Source: G963663615 sp963663615 (GTDB taxonomy: Bacteria > Bacteroidota > Ignavibacteria > Ignavibacteriales > Melioribacteraceae). Taken from it: 64,000 bases of DNA. The stretch is from NCBI GenBank assembly GCA_963663615.1, contig OY760517.1, positions 930,001 through 994,000 on the forward strand, written 5' to 3'. This document shows positions 34,803 through 42,849 of the stretch, in pieces; positions within the stretch are counted from its first letter, which is position 1, and every line of letters begins with the position of its first letter. The position numbers were made by a program, and so were the translations under genes. The notes beneath the pieces were generated by a model, which did no database searches, was not told where the DNA came from, and saw only the letters and a list, made by a program, of their open reading frames with translations.

Positions 34803-37361
34803 CTATAATAGTTCGAAAATTGCGTTGGAAAGTTCGGTACGGATAAGCTCGTACTCGTCCTGCGACACCTTTTGATTATTACGGTCGAGAACATAAAATG
34901 AATCGACAATATCATCTGCACGTGTAGCGATTTTAGCCAGGAAGATAGAGAGTTCGAGATCGAACATTTTGCGAGTTATAGAGTATAGTAATCCAAGTTT
35001 ATCGGGGGCATATACATCGATAATTGTATATTTTTCATGGTTTTCAAAAGATATTTTAACCTTGTTCTGTTTCTTGAATAACTTGTTTTCTATCCGCCAC
35101 CACTTTTTACGCGTTTTATTTATTTCCCTTGTTAGAGGGAGGTTATTTTCAATTGAATCGAGAATATCAGTTCTAATTTTATCGAACTTTTCCTCGTTAA
35201 CTGTTTTGTGTGTTCTAAAATCGGTTATATTAAAAGTATCGATAACCATACCATCGCTGCGAGTAAATATCTTTGCATCATGAATATTGAGGTCGTTGAT
35301 GGTAAGGGCACCGCATAATCGGGAAAGTAGCGATTCACAGTCTTTGGAAATAATTGTAATATTTGTAAAACTTTCGCCGGTCTTGATAAAAATAGGATTA
35401 GTAGAATTACCTTCAAGTTCTTCGGCATGAGCCGCAATTTCTTCCTGACTAAAATGATTTAGATATGCAGGATCTTCAATTGCTTCAAGGTGTTCTTTTA
35501 CTCCGGATATACCTTCAAAATCCTGATCAGTGAAAATTTCCTGAGTTGCCTGGTTTAGTAACTCCTTACCCGAAATATTTTCTTCAATCATTGCTACAGC
35601 TTTTCTGTAAAGCTCAAAGAGTAACTCGCTCTTCCAGTGAGTCCATACAGTGGGGTTAACGGCTGAAAGATCGGAATAAGTTAGCAGGTAAAGCAGATCA
35701 AGAGCTTTTTGCGAAGGGAAAAGACTTGCAAAATTATTTAATGTAGTTGGGTCATTCAAATCACGTCTGAAAGCAATCTGTTCCATAACAAGGTGATTAC
35801 GAACTAGGAACTGAACCATTTCAACGTCGTCCTGTGTGTAACCAAGTGTTGGCATAATGGACCCGGCAATTTCAGCACCAATAATTTCATGCCCTGATAT
35901 ATCAACCGGTTTGGCAATATCATGTAAAAGAACGGCAATAAATATTATATCTTTCTCTTTTAGCGAGCGATATATCTTGCCGAGTGCAGTTTCATCTTTT
36001 TCAAGTTTCTCGAGATTTTTTACTGCAACAATGGTGTGCTCATCAGCAGTATAGCAATGATAAACGCCAGGCTGAAAAAAGCCAACCAATTCACGAAATT
36101 CGGGTAAATAAGCACCAATTACCCCAAACTCGTTCATAGCCGAAAGTGTTTTGCCTACATTACGTTGTAATTTTAGTATTTCCCTGAAAAATACCGAAGG
36201 GTAACGTTCGTAGCTAAACTCTTCTTCGGTTTCGTTAACCGCTTCAATTATTGTTGTGCGGAGATTTTCATCGAAACGTGCGTCATGCAAGCCTCTGTAA
36301 TAAAATACTCGCAGAATATCGGAGATAGTAAGTTCTATCTCAGAAGTACGATGAATTACATTTTCCTTGAGAACAAAATCATCATCAAGTGTAATACTAA
36401 AATAATCAGAAACAGGGGCACTAACAAAAGATTTGAAACCCTTAAGTGAGGTTTTCATAAACCGGAAAATGATATTGGCATTGTTAAAATAGTCGAACAT
36501 GAAACTATGCCATGAATCACCCGGGTAAAACATCAGTTTACCAATTCTTTCTTGTTTGGAGAACTCAAGTCGGTCATTTTTACGGTTATCGAGCAAGTGC
36601 AAACGGTTTCTTACATCAAGAATAAATTTGTAAGCATTAATAAGCTGTTTGCAAGCTTTTGAGTTTATAACTTTTTGATCTCTTAAAAGTTGCAGGAATG
36701 ATTGAGTAGTAGTTATTTCATTTTGCTCATAAATGAACGTATTGTTTTTAATTGAATACATCCATTCCACACCATGCAAATCACGCAAGCCACCTGCAGT
36801 AAATTTTACATTTGGTTCCAGCACTTTGGGGGAATCGCCATACTTCTGATGCCTTGATTCAATATCCTCAATTGCATCTAGCAAAATTTCTCTTTGTCTG
36901 TTTTTTTTGATAATTGAGTCAAGTTTGCGATTCCACTCGTTATAAATTTCCATGCTGCCAAGCATATAGCGAATTTCAAAAAAAGCAGTAGCAGAGTGAA
37001 GGTCCTCATTAAAAAGTGTTGAAAGGTCGTCATACTCTCTTACAGTGTGCGAAACTTCGATGCCACAATCCCATAAGTCAGTAACTATTTTTTTTATCTC
37101 GTTTTCATGTTTTTGGGTTTTATCAACAACAAACATTACGTCGATATCAGAATATGGTGATAATTCACGCCTTGAAAAGCTGCCTGCAGAGGCAAGTGCA
37201 AAACCCAGGTTTGGGTTACCTACTACATGATGGATAAACTCTTCAACAAGCAAACTATAACTAATACAAAATTTAAAAGCATCAGCAACCAGTTTTTCGT
37301 TGTTAAACAAACCGGTTCTTTTATCAAGAAATTCTTTTTTTATTTTCAGTAAGTCAGTCAT
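34803..37361 (-). CDS. glnD: Bifunctional [protein-PII] uridylyltransferase/uridylyl-removing enzyme
   Basis: GlnD senses glutamine and adds or removes UMP on PII proteins to control nitrogen assimilation. Domains in order in this 852-residue protein: nucleotidyltransferase (GSFSRRELSPYSDIDVMF with the GS and DxD metal site, about 60-80), a helical PII-uridylyl domain, the HD domain (AVLLHDIAKP followed by HEIIGAEIAG, about 475-500), and two C-terminal ACT domains (starting near FTNITIISKDCESLLSRL and YTIIDVYAPDKLGLLYSI) that bind glutamine. The longer frame opens at a TTG inside the preceding terminator, so the ATG at 37361 is the start. No PII or glutamine synthetase gene is in the window. 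murI follows closely. Confidence 0.95.
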   Translation of the reverse strand: MTDLLKIKKEFLDKRTGLFNNEKLVADAFKFCISYSLLVEEFIHHVVGNPNLGFALASAGSFSRRELSPYSDIDVMFVVDKTQKHENEIKKIVTDLWDCGIEVSHTVREYDDLSTLFNEDLHSATAFFEIRYMLGSMEIYNEWNRKLDSIIKKNRQREILLDAIEDIESRHQKYGDSPKVLEPNVKFTAGGLRDLHGVEWMYSIKNNTFIYEQNEITTTQSFLQLLRDQKVINSKACKQLINAYKFILDVRNRLHLLDNRKNDRLEFSKQERIGKLMFYPGDSWHSFMFDYFNNANIIFRFMKTSLKGFKSFVSAPVSDYFSITLDDDFVLKENVIHRTSEIELTISDILRVFYYRGLHDARFDENLRTTIIEAVNETEEEFSYERYPSVFFREILKLQRNVGKTLSAMNEFGVIGAYLPEFRELVGFFQPGVYHCYTADEHTIVAVKNLEKLEKDETALGKIYRSLKEKDIIFIAVLLHDIAKPVDISGHEIIGAEIAGSIMPTLGYTQDDVEMVQFLVRNHLVMEQIAFRRDLNDPTTLNNFASLFPSQKALDLLYLLTYSDLSAVNPTVWTHWKSELLFELYRKAVAMIEENISGKELLNQATQEIFTDQDFEGISGVKEHLEAIEDPAYLNHFSQEEIAAHAEELEGNSTNPIFIKTGESFTNITIISKDCESLLSRLCGALTINDLNIHDAKIFTRSDGMVIDTFNITDFRTHKTVNEEKFDKIRTDILDSIENNLPLTREINKTRKKWWRIENKLFKKQNKVKISFENHEKYTIIDVYAPDKLGLLYSITRKMFDLELSIFLAKIATRADDIVDSFYVLDRNNQKVSQDEYELIRTELSNAIFELL

Positions 37362-37377
37362 AATATTTAAAACCAAA

Positions 37378-37405
37378 CCGCCATACTATAGAAGCAGTAT
37401 GGCGG
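37378..37405 (-). terminator. Perfect terminator hairpin between the lyase gene and glnD
   Basis: CCGCCATACT (37378-37387) and AGTATGGCGG (37396-37405) are perfect 10-bp arms with an 8-nt loop; on the minus strand the stem runs into TTTGGTTTT. It ends the upstream lyase transcript. Only 16 nt separate it from the glnD ATG, so any transcription reaching glnD from upstream must pass through it. Confidence 0.85.
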
Positions 37406-37412
37406 AATTAAA

Positions 37413-38801
37413 TTAAAGTTTGTCAAATCTACCCTGGAAAAATCTTAAGTATTGAGGTTCGTAAACCATCTTAAGACCAGTAATATTTTTTCTGTTTTCG
37501 TAAACATAAGCAATTGATTCAACAGCAACATCAATATGAGCTTGGGTATAAACCCTGCGAGGGAATGTTAAACGTACAAGCTCAAGTTTAGGGTACCTGT
37601 GTTTACCAGTTTCAGGGTCACGTCCAGCAGAAACTATACCGCGTTCCATTCCACGAACACCAGAGTCGAGATAAATTTCGGAAGCAAGTGTTTGTGCCGG
37701 GAACTGATCCTGTGGCAAATGATCAAGAAATGCTTTTGCATTAAGGAAAATTGCATGCCCACCAATTGGTGTAACAAAAGGAATACCGTATTCTTCAAGC
37801 TGTTTACCGCAATACTCAACCTGCCCAATTCTTGCTTTGATATTGTCGAATTCAACCATTTCTTCAATACCGCGAGCCATAGCTTCCATATCACGACCAG
37901 CTAAACCGCCGTATGTGTGAAGACCTTCATAAATAACAACCATGTTACGTGCTTTTTCAAATACATCCTTGTCCTTGGTTGCAAGAATACCACCAATATT
38001 TACCATAAGGTCTTTTTTGGCAGAAACCCAGATGCCTTCAAATTTTGAACACATTTCAAAAAGGATATCCTTTATTGTTTTATCTGCATATCCTTCTTCT
38101 TTTGTTTTTATGAAGTAAGCATTTTCGGTTGCACGTGTGGCATCGAACCATAAGCGAATATTGTGTTTATCGCAAAAAGCTTTTACTTCGTTAAGGTTTT
38201 TCATAGAGAAAGGCTGACCGCCAGCCATGTTAACCGGACCTGCCATACTTACGTAAGCAATTTTATCAGCACCAACCTTGCTAACAAGGTCTTCAAGTTT
38301 GTTAAGGTCAATATTACCTTTCCATTCGAATGTGCTTTCGGTATCATGAGCTTCGTCAACAATAACATCTACAAATGTTGCACCGGCAAGTTCCTGATGC
38401 AAACGAGTAGTTGTGAAGTACATATTACCCGGTACATAATCGCCTTGCTTAATTAGTATCTGGGACACCATGTGCTCGGCTGCACGACCCTGATGAGTAG
38501 GAACAAAATATGGCATATCGTAATATTCTTTAACGTTATCCCAAAGATAGTAGAAGTTTCTGCTGCCCGCATAAGCTTCATCACCAATCATCATGCCTGC
38601 CCATTGTCTATCGCTCATAGCATTTGTACCGCTATCGGTAAGAAGATCGATATATACATCTTCCGACTTAAGTAGGAAAGTGTTATATCCAGCTTCCTTT
38701 ATAGCTGCTTCGCGATGTTCACGGGTTGTCATTTTAATTGGTTCAACCACTTTTATTTTAAATGGTTCAGCCCAACTTCTTTTTTTAACTTTTTTTGACA
38801 T
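37413..38801 (-). CDS. tpl: Tyrosine phenol-lyase (beta-tyrosinase), tryptophanase family
   Basis: This 462-residue PLP enzyme belongs to the tryptophanase/tyrosine phenol-lyase family, which splits the aromatic amino acid to pyruvate, ammonia and indole or phenol. The PLP lysine is K263 in SAKKDLMVNIGG. Residues that separate the two activities side with tyrosine phenol-lyase: Thr130 in NMYFTTTR, Arg387 in GMERGIVSAGR and Phe454/Phe455 in LRFFQGRF correspond at a constant offset of six to Thr124, Arg381 and Phe448 of the Citrobacter enzyme as I recall its numbering. Tryptophanases have VEIG and RHF in the last two places. GGAG precedes the ATG. A terminator follows; no permease or tnaC-like leader is adjacent. 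Confidence 0.88.
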   Translation of the reverse strand: MSKKVKKRSWAEPFKIKVVEPIKMTTREHREAAIKEAGYNTFLLKSEDVYIDLLTDSGTNAMSDRQWAGMMIGDEAYAGSRNFYYLWDNVKEYYDMPYFVPTHQGRAAEHMVSQILIKQGDYVPGNMYFTTTRLHQELAGATFVDVIVDEAHDTESTFEWKGNIDLNKLEDLVSKVGADKIAYVSMAGPVNMAGGQPFSMKNLNEVKAFCDKHNIRLWFDATRATENAYFIKTKEEGYADKTIKDILFEMCSKFEGIWVSAKKDLMVNIGGILATKDKDVFEKARNMVVIYEGLHTYGGLAGRDMEAMARGIEEMVEFDNIKARIGQVEYCGKQLEEYGIPFVTPIGGHAIFLNAKAFLDHLPQDQFPAQTLASEIYLDSGVRGMERGIVSAGRDPETGKHRYPKLELVRLTFPRRVYTQAHIDVAVESIAYVYENRKNITGLKMVYEPQYLRFFQGRFDKL

Positions 38802-38910
38802 CGTTTCTCCGTTTTAATTAACAGTTAATTATAAATAATTTATTATAAATGGATAGTTAGTTCACCATCCTATTAAACCAGTCATTCTGTTAACATGTTT
38901 CCAATATCCT

Positions 38911-38934
38911 GTGTCAGGAAGTTGTTCCTGACAC
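38911..38934 (-). terminator. Perfect hairpin downstream of the lyase-queF spacer (queF 3' side)
   Basis: GTGTCAGGAA (38911-38920) and TTCCTGACAC (38925-38934) pair perfectly around GTTG, about 20 nt beyond the queF stop. There is no T tract, so it may be a 3' end-forming or stabilising structure. Confidence 0.5.
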
Positions 38935-38953
38935 AATTCTCAAATAAGAACAA

Positions 38954-39361
38954 TTATTTTTCGTCATCCTGAGGAACATCGTACTCGTCAAGTAAACCTT
39001 CAAGGTATTCTTCGTTTTCGTATTCAGCTTCAATAATAGAGGAAATACCACCGCGAACATTAAATTCACCAACTACCTTCATGTATCTTGGACTTGTAGC
39101 TTCCACAAGATCATCAAGAATTTTGTTTACCAGACTTTCATAAAATACACCTTCATTACGATAAGCATGGTAATATAACTTAAGCGATTTTAATTCAATA
39201 CACAACTCATCAGGTACATATTCAAGAGTAATTGTGGCAAAATCGGGCTGACCTGTTTTAGGGCAAAGAGATGTGAACTCGGGTGCCATGTGTTTGATTA
39301 CATAATCGCGTTCCGGAAATTCATTCTGAAATACTTCGAGGATTTGTTTTCTATCGGTCAT
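38954..39361 (-). CDS. queF: NADPH-dependent 7-cyano-7-deazaguanine reductase
   Basis: QueF reduces the nitrile preQ0 to the amine preQ1 in queuosine synthesis. The 135-residue length identifies the short unimodular form with a T-fold. The catalytic Cys33 is in EFTSLCPKTGQPDFATI, and ELKSLKLYYHAYRNEGVFYE is the family's diagnostic stretch with Glu and Ser for substrate binding. I start at ATG 39361, which has GGAGA 6 nt upstream; the longer frame runs back into queC and is not supported. It follows queC by 13 nt in the same operon. The other preQ0 genes (queD, queE, folE) are not in the window. Confidence 0.97.
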   Translation of the reverse strand: MTDRKQILEVFQNEFPERDYVIKHMAPEFTSLCPKTGQPDFATITLEYVPDELCIELKSLKLYYHAYRNEGVFYESLVNKILDDLVEATSPRYMKVVGEFNVRGGISSIIEAEYENEEYLEGLLDEYDVPQDDEK

Positions 39362-39374
39362 TTTATTTCTCCAA

Positions 39375-40064
39375 TCAATAATTATAATTCGGTCTTGTTT
39401 TGTATGGAACAGGGTCTTCAATTCCTGCTCTCTGGAAACCTCTCAAGCGAAGTGCACAGCTATCGCAAACTCCACAAGCTTCATCTTCACTTTGGTAGCA
39501 TGACCAGGTTAGGTGAAGCGGAGCGTTAAGCTCGTTTCCTTTTTTTATAATATCAACCTTGTTGAGGTAAATTACAGGTGTTTCAATTTTTATATTAGTA
39601 TCAGGTTTTGTGCCGAGAGTAGCCATTTTTTCAAATGCTTCAAAAAACTCGGGTCTGCAATCGGGGTACCCTGACGAATCTTCATAAACGGCACCAATAA
39701 ATATATTACTGGCACCAATAACTTCGGCATAACTTATACATGCCGTTAATATATTTGCATTCCTGAACGGAACGTATGAACTCGGTATATCCTTGTTCTC
39801 GAGGTTAGCTTTTTCAACCTCAATATTCTCATCTGTAAGAGAAGAACCTCCTATCTTCGGAAGGAATGAATTATCTACTACAAGTCTTTTTTCAACCTTG
39901 TAAAAATCGGCAATATCATTAAACGCTTTAAATTCGCGCTTTTCAGTACGTTGTCCGTAATTAAAATGTACAAATGCAAGTTCATATTTTTCGGCAGCTA
40001 TTGCTGCTGTAACACAACTATCAAGTCCTCCGCTTAGTGCAACTACAGCCAGTTCCTTACTCAT
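39375..40064 (-). CDS. queC: 7-cyano-7-deazaguanine synthase
   Basis: QueC converts carboxy-deazaguanine to preQ0 with ATP and ammonia. The 229 residues contain the PP-loop ATP motif ALSGGLDSCV at the N-terminus, HFNYGQRTEKRE, the substrate region SSYVPFRNANI, and the zinc site near the C-terminus (SCYQSEDEACGVCDSCALR) with four Cys. It is the first gene of a queC-queF pair and hands its product directly to QueF. AGGA lies 9 nt before the ATG, and a probable promoter is 24 nt upstream. I looked for a preQ1 riboswitch in the leader and found none. Confidence 0.97.
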   Translation of the reverse strand: MSKELAVVALSGGLDSCVTAAIAAEKYELAFVHFNYGQRTEKREFKAFNDIADFYKVEKRLVVDNSFLPKIGGSSLTDENIEVEKANLENKDIPSSYVPFRNANILTACISYAEVIGASNIFIGAVYEDSSGYPDCRPEFFEAFEKMATLGTKPDTNIKIETPVIYLNKVDIIKKGNELNAPLHLTWSCYQSEDEACGVCDSCALRLRGFQRAGIEDPVPYKTRPNYNY

Positions 40065-40087
40065 TCTAACTTATCCTGAATTTAAAC

Positions 40088-40115
40088 ACAAAATACAATA
40101 AAATATCTTTCTCAA
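40088..40115 (-). promoter_or_regulatory. Probable FCB-type promoter of queC-queF
   Basis: On the minus strand, TTG (40115-40113) is followed after 17 nt by TATTTTGT (40095-40088), a near match to TAnnTTTG. Transcription would begin about 17 nt before the queC ATG. Confidence 0.35.
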
Positions 40116-40272
40116 AAAAGCTTTTTTTACAATATATTCAAGTGAATTATTATAAACTGCAAAAAAAAGTAAAAAAGATAAAAATTAAAATATTATAGTT
40201 GATTTTTTTGCTATTACTTTTATTATGGATAACAATATTTATACCTTCCCTCTATTAAATTAAGGAGTATTT

Positions 40273-40884
40273 ATGGAATTTTACGAATTACATCCTGATA
40301 ACCCTCAAAAGAGATATATCAACAAGGCGGTTGAAGCCTTGAAAGACGGAGGGATTATTATTTATCCTACTGATACTGTTTACGGTTTGGGCTGCGATAT
40401 ATACAATAAAGATGCTCTTGAAACGTTGTATTCAATTAAAAACGAATCGTTTTCCAAACTATTCAGTTTTATTATCCCTGATTTCAAGGATATTGCCAAA
40501 TACGCAAAAGTTAGTGATTTTGCATATAAATCGATGAAAAAGCTGCTTCCCGGTCCTTATACCTTTGTACTACCTGCCGCAAAGGAGGTGCCAAAAAAGC
40601 TTTGGACAAAAAGAAAAACTGTTGGAATACGCATCCCCGATAACGAAATTGCACTTGAGCTTGCCCGCGAGGTTGGGCATCCAATTGTTAGTACAAGTGT
40701 TACGAGCAGGTTGGGAGACCCCCTATACGATGTTGATGAAATTAGACTTGCGTACAATACAAGTGTTGATGTAATGCTTTCCATGGGTAACCTGCAAAGC
40801 GAACCTTCCAGCATTGTTAATCTTAGCGGTGATGAGGTAGAAATTATCCGCGAAGGTGCCGGCGATGTAAGTATGTTTATGTAG
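40273..40884 (+). CDS. YciO-type protein of the Sua5/YrdC family
   Basis: This 203-residue YrdC-fold protein shows GGIIIYPTDTVYGLGCDI at the N-terminus, LLPGPYTFVLPAAKEVPKKL in the middle and KRKTVGIRIPDN, HPIVSTSVTSRLGDP and REGAGDV further on. The sequence follows E. coli YciO closely. The segment that carries the conserved KRP-type ATP/threonine motif in true TsaC/Sua5 enzymes reads IKNESFSKLFSFIIPDFKD here. TsaC makes threonylcarbamoyl-AMP for the t6A tRNA modification; YciO proteins have weak or uncertain activity in that pathway. AAGGAG is 7 nt before the ATG. It is transcribed alone, divergent from queC. Confidence 0.9.
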   Translation: MEFYELHPDNPQKRYINKAVEALKDGGIIIYPTDTVYGLGCDIYNKDALETLYSIKNESFSKLFSFIIPDFKDIAKYAKVSDFAYKSMKKLLPGPYTFVLPAAKEVPKKLWTKRKTVGIRIPDNEIALELAREVGHPIVSTSVTSRLGDPLYDVDEIRLAYNTSVDVMLSMGNLQSEPSSIVNLSGDEVEIIREGAGDVSMFM

Positions 40885-40903
40885 TAAATGTTAAATAAAA
40901 TTT

Positions 40904-41000
40904 AGAGTAGGGCGGGAGTTTTCCCGCCGTAAACATTTCGGAGGCACACCCCTTAAGTGGTACCCACCACAGGCGGAAAACAAAGTACCACTCTACTAAA
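40904..41000. repeat. Palindromic repeat block A (GGCGGGAG and GTGGTACCCACCAC modules)
   Basis: Two modules are joined. First, GGCGGGA with TCCCGCC then GTAAACATTTCGGAGG (40911-40943), whose near copy is at 41977-42011. Second, CTTAAGTGGTACCCACCAC, then a GCGGAAAACAAAGTACC tail (40951-41000), whose near copy is at 41780-41825. It lies between the YciO-type gene and the toxin gene. Confidence 0.75.
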
Positions 41001-41086
41001 TGAGTATTATTATTTTGTATATTGATTTTAGTTTAATTATTAAATATCTTATCGTGTGCCTATAAAGCAGACAATTTAGGTTTATA

Positions 41087-41359
41087 ATGAAATATTTTGA
41101 ATGGGATGAAGAGAAAAATAAAAAATTAAAGAAAATAAGAGATGTTTCGTTTGAAGATATTGTTCTATCAATTTCAAATAACAAGGTGTTGGATGTTATA
41201 ATTCACCCTAATAAACAAAAATATCCTAACCAAAAATTGTTTATTGTGGAAATAATAAATTATGCTTACGTTGTTCCGTTTGTTGAAGATGAAGAGAAAT
41301 ATTTTTTGAAGACTATATATCCAAGTCGTGAAGCAACAAAAAAATATCTAAATAGTTGA
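41087..41359 (+). CDS. brnT: BrnT-like toxin (type II toxin-antitoxin)
   Basis: This 90-residue basic protein has the BrnT layout: MKYFEWDEEKNKKLKK at the start, the VSFEDIVLSI helix, a central beta-sheet (KLFIVEIINYAYVVPFVED) and the C-terminal YFLKTIYPSREATKKYL, where the family has an Ile-Ser-Ala-Arg-x-A-T-stretch. BrnT folds like RelE and is an RNase that BrnA neutralises. The usual R/G pair before the third strand is diverged, so activity is uncertain. The antitoxin-like gene starts 10 nt after its stop, in the usual toxin-first order. Palindromic repeats flank the pair on both sides. Confidence 0.72.
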   Translation: MKYFEWDEEKNKKLKKIRDVSFEDIVLSISNNKVLDVIIHPNKQKYPNQKLFIVEIINYAYVVPFVEDEEKYFLKTIYPSREATKKYLNS

Positions 41360-41369
41360 GAGAATTTAT

Positions 41370-41633
41370 ATGAAATACATAGATGATGAAGAAAAAGATA
41401 TTATTGAATCTTTTGAAAATGGTGAATGGGTTTCTGAAAGTGAGATAGTTGATGAGAAATATGCTCTTGCAGCTAAAGCTACTATTACGAAAAACAAAAG
41501 AATAAATATACGCTTGACTGAAAAGGTTTATCATGCTATTCAAGCAAAGGCATTGGAAGAAGGCATACCGTATCAGACTTTAATTTCAAGTATTATACAA
41601 AAATATACTCAGGGCAAACTAAAATCTGTTTAA
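41370..41633 (+). CDS. brnA: BrnA/CopG-like antitoxin
   Basis: This 87-residue protein has an acidic N-terminal half (DDEEKDIIESFENGEW, then SESEIVDEKYALAAKAT) that would wrap the toxin. A C-terminal ribbon-helix-helix (KRINIRLTEKVYHAIQAKAL then EEGIPYQTLISSIIQKYTQG) should bind its own promoter as a dimer. The sequence KNKRINIRLTEKVYHAIQ is typical of CopG-type antitoxins that partner with BrnT/RelE-like toxins. It is 10 nt downstream of the toxin gene, with a weak GAGA before the ATG. Confidence 0.75.
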   Translation: MKYIDDEEKDIIESFENGEWVSESEIVDEKYALAAKATITKNKRINIRLTEKVYHAIQAKALEEGIPYQTLISSIIQKYTQGKLKSV

Positions 41634-41704
41634 TAGAATAATGGTTTTAATATTTAATTGTAATTGAAACCATTCCCTCCATGTGCATTTCAATGACAAA
41701 TGGA

Positions 41705-42053
41705 AGCAAAATCTGTCGGCAGGGGGCTGCCGACATACAACATTTATGCTAAAATATTCAGGTGCCAGTTGCTACCAGGCTTAGGTGGTACCCACTACCA
41801 GCGAAAAAACAAAGTACCGCACTACAAAATCTAAAAAGTATTTTAGACCTTTGAAATATCGGATATCTATAGCATCTACCGATTATATTACAATGAAACA
41901 AAACCTGCGAAGTTTTCAAAACTTCGCAGGTTTATTGTCCAAGATAAAAAGTTATCAAAATTAGAGAAGCATCGCTGGGCAGGAGTTTCCCCGCCGTAAA
42001 CATTTCGGTGGTATATAGCAACAAAATCTGTTGGCAGGGGGCTGCCGACCAAC
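41705..42053. repeat. Palindromic repeat cluster downstream of the toxin-antitoxin pair
   Basis: The 434-bp gene-free stretch is filled with repeats. GTCGGCAG/CTGCCGAC hairpins with an AAAATCTG lead occur at 41705-41735 and 42018-42053. A GTGGTACCCACTACC module lies at 41780-41825. A perfect 16-bp-arm palindrome with arm AAACCTGCGAAGTTTT lies at 41901-41933. GGGCAGGAGTTTCCCCGCC with GTAAACATTTCGG is at 41977-42011. Modules are shared in different combinations with the block at 40904-41000. Confidence 0.8.
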
Positions 42054-42067
42054 ATAACAATCATAAA

Positions 42068-42838
42068 TTATTTTTTGTGTACTATAAACGGACTTGCTTG
42101 CTGTGTTGGCATAATAATTATCTCGTTTATATTAACGTGAGGCTTGCGTGTAGCTGCATAAAGTACGGCATCAGCAATATCTTCGGCAACAAGTGGGTCT
42201 AACCATTCGTATGTTTTTCTTGCACGTTCGGTATCCCCATCAAAGCGTACAACACTAAACTCGGTTTCAACCATGCCGGGGTCAATTGTTGATACACGGA
42301 TATTTTTATCTACCAACTCCATACGAAGGGTTTTGGTGATGGCTTTTACTGCATGTTTTGTTGAACAATAAACTCCACCACCCGGATAAGGTTCGTGTCC
42401 TGCAATTGAACCAAGATTTATTATATGTCCCGCACCTCGGTCAATCATACCGGGTACAATTGCACGTGTTACATGTAATAAACCTTTTATGTTGGTATCG
42501 ATCATGGAATCCCAACCTTCGTGGTTATCCTCATGAATTTTATTGGTTCCTTTTGCCATACCGGCATTATTGATAAGTATATCTATACTTTTCCAGTCGT
42601 CAGGTAAATTATCAATAAGGTCGTTAACAGCATCATGATCCCTAACATCCATTTGGGCGGTTAAAACTTCCGTGTTATGCTTACTGTTTAGTTCTTTGGC
42701 AAGTTTTTCGATACGATCAATACGTCTGGCAGTAAGAATAAGTTTTGCTCCTGCATCAGCAAAAACACGTGCACAAGCTTCGCCAATACCAGCACTTGCT
42801 CCTGTAATAAAAACAGTTTTATTATTTAGTGAAATCAT
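42068..42838 (-). CDS. Short-chain dehydrogenase, YdfG-like
   Basis: This 256-residue classical SDR has TGASAGIG for the cofactor, LTARRIDRIEKL after strand two (NADP preference), NNAG, the catalytic Ser in NLGSIAGHEPYPGGG, then YCSTK (Tyr and Lys of YxxxK) and IDPGMVETEFS. The sequence is very like YdfG/serine 3-dehydrogenase-type enzymes, which oxidise 3-hydroxy acids such as L-allo-threonine. It is the third gene of a GH20-membrane protein-SDR operon, 11 nt after the membrane-protein gene, with AGGAG before the ATG. Confidence 0.94.
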   Translation of the reverse strand: MISLNNKTVFITGASAGIGEACARVFADAGAKLILTARRIDRIEKLAKELNSKHNTEVLTAQMDVRDHDAVNDLIDNLPDDWKSIDILINNAGMAKGTNKIHEDNHEGWDSMIDTNIKGLLHVTRAIVPGMIDRGAGHIINLGSIAGHEPYPGGGVYCSTKHAVKAITKTLRMELVDKNIRVSTIDPGMVETEFSVVRFDGDTERARKTYEWLDPLVAEDIADAVLYAATRKPHVNINEIIIMPTQQASPFIVHKK

Positions 42839-42849
42839 ATTAACTCCTG

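Noticed and set aside
37413..38801. Tryptophanase (tnaA) as the name of the PLP lyase
   Set aside because: The discriminating residues are those of tyrosine phenol-lyase; no TnaC-like leader or tryptophan permease gene is adjacent.
39362..39421. N-terminal extension of QueF
   Set aside because: It overlaps the end of queC, whereas ATG 39361 has a good GGAGA ribosome-binding site and matches the normal family length.
40065..40272. preQ1 riboswitch in the queC leader
   Set aside because: I compared both the short stem-loop and the A-rich tail pattern of the preQ1-I class with the leader and found no match; only a promoter-like sequence is present.
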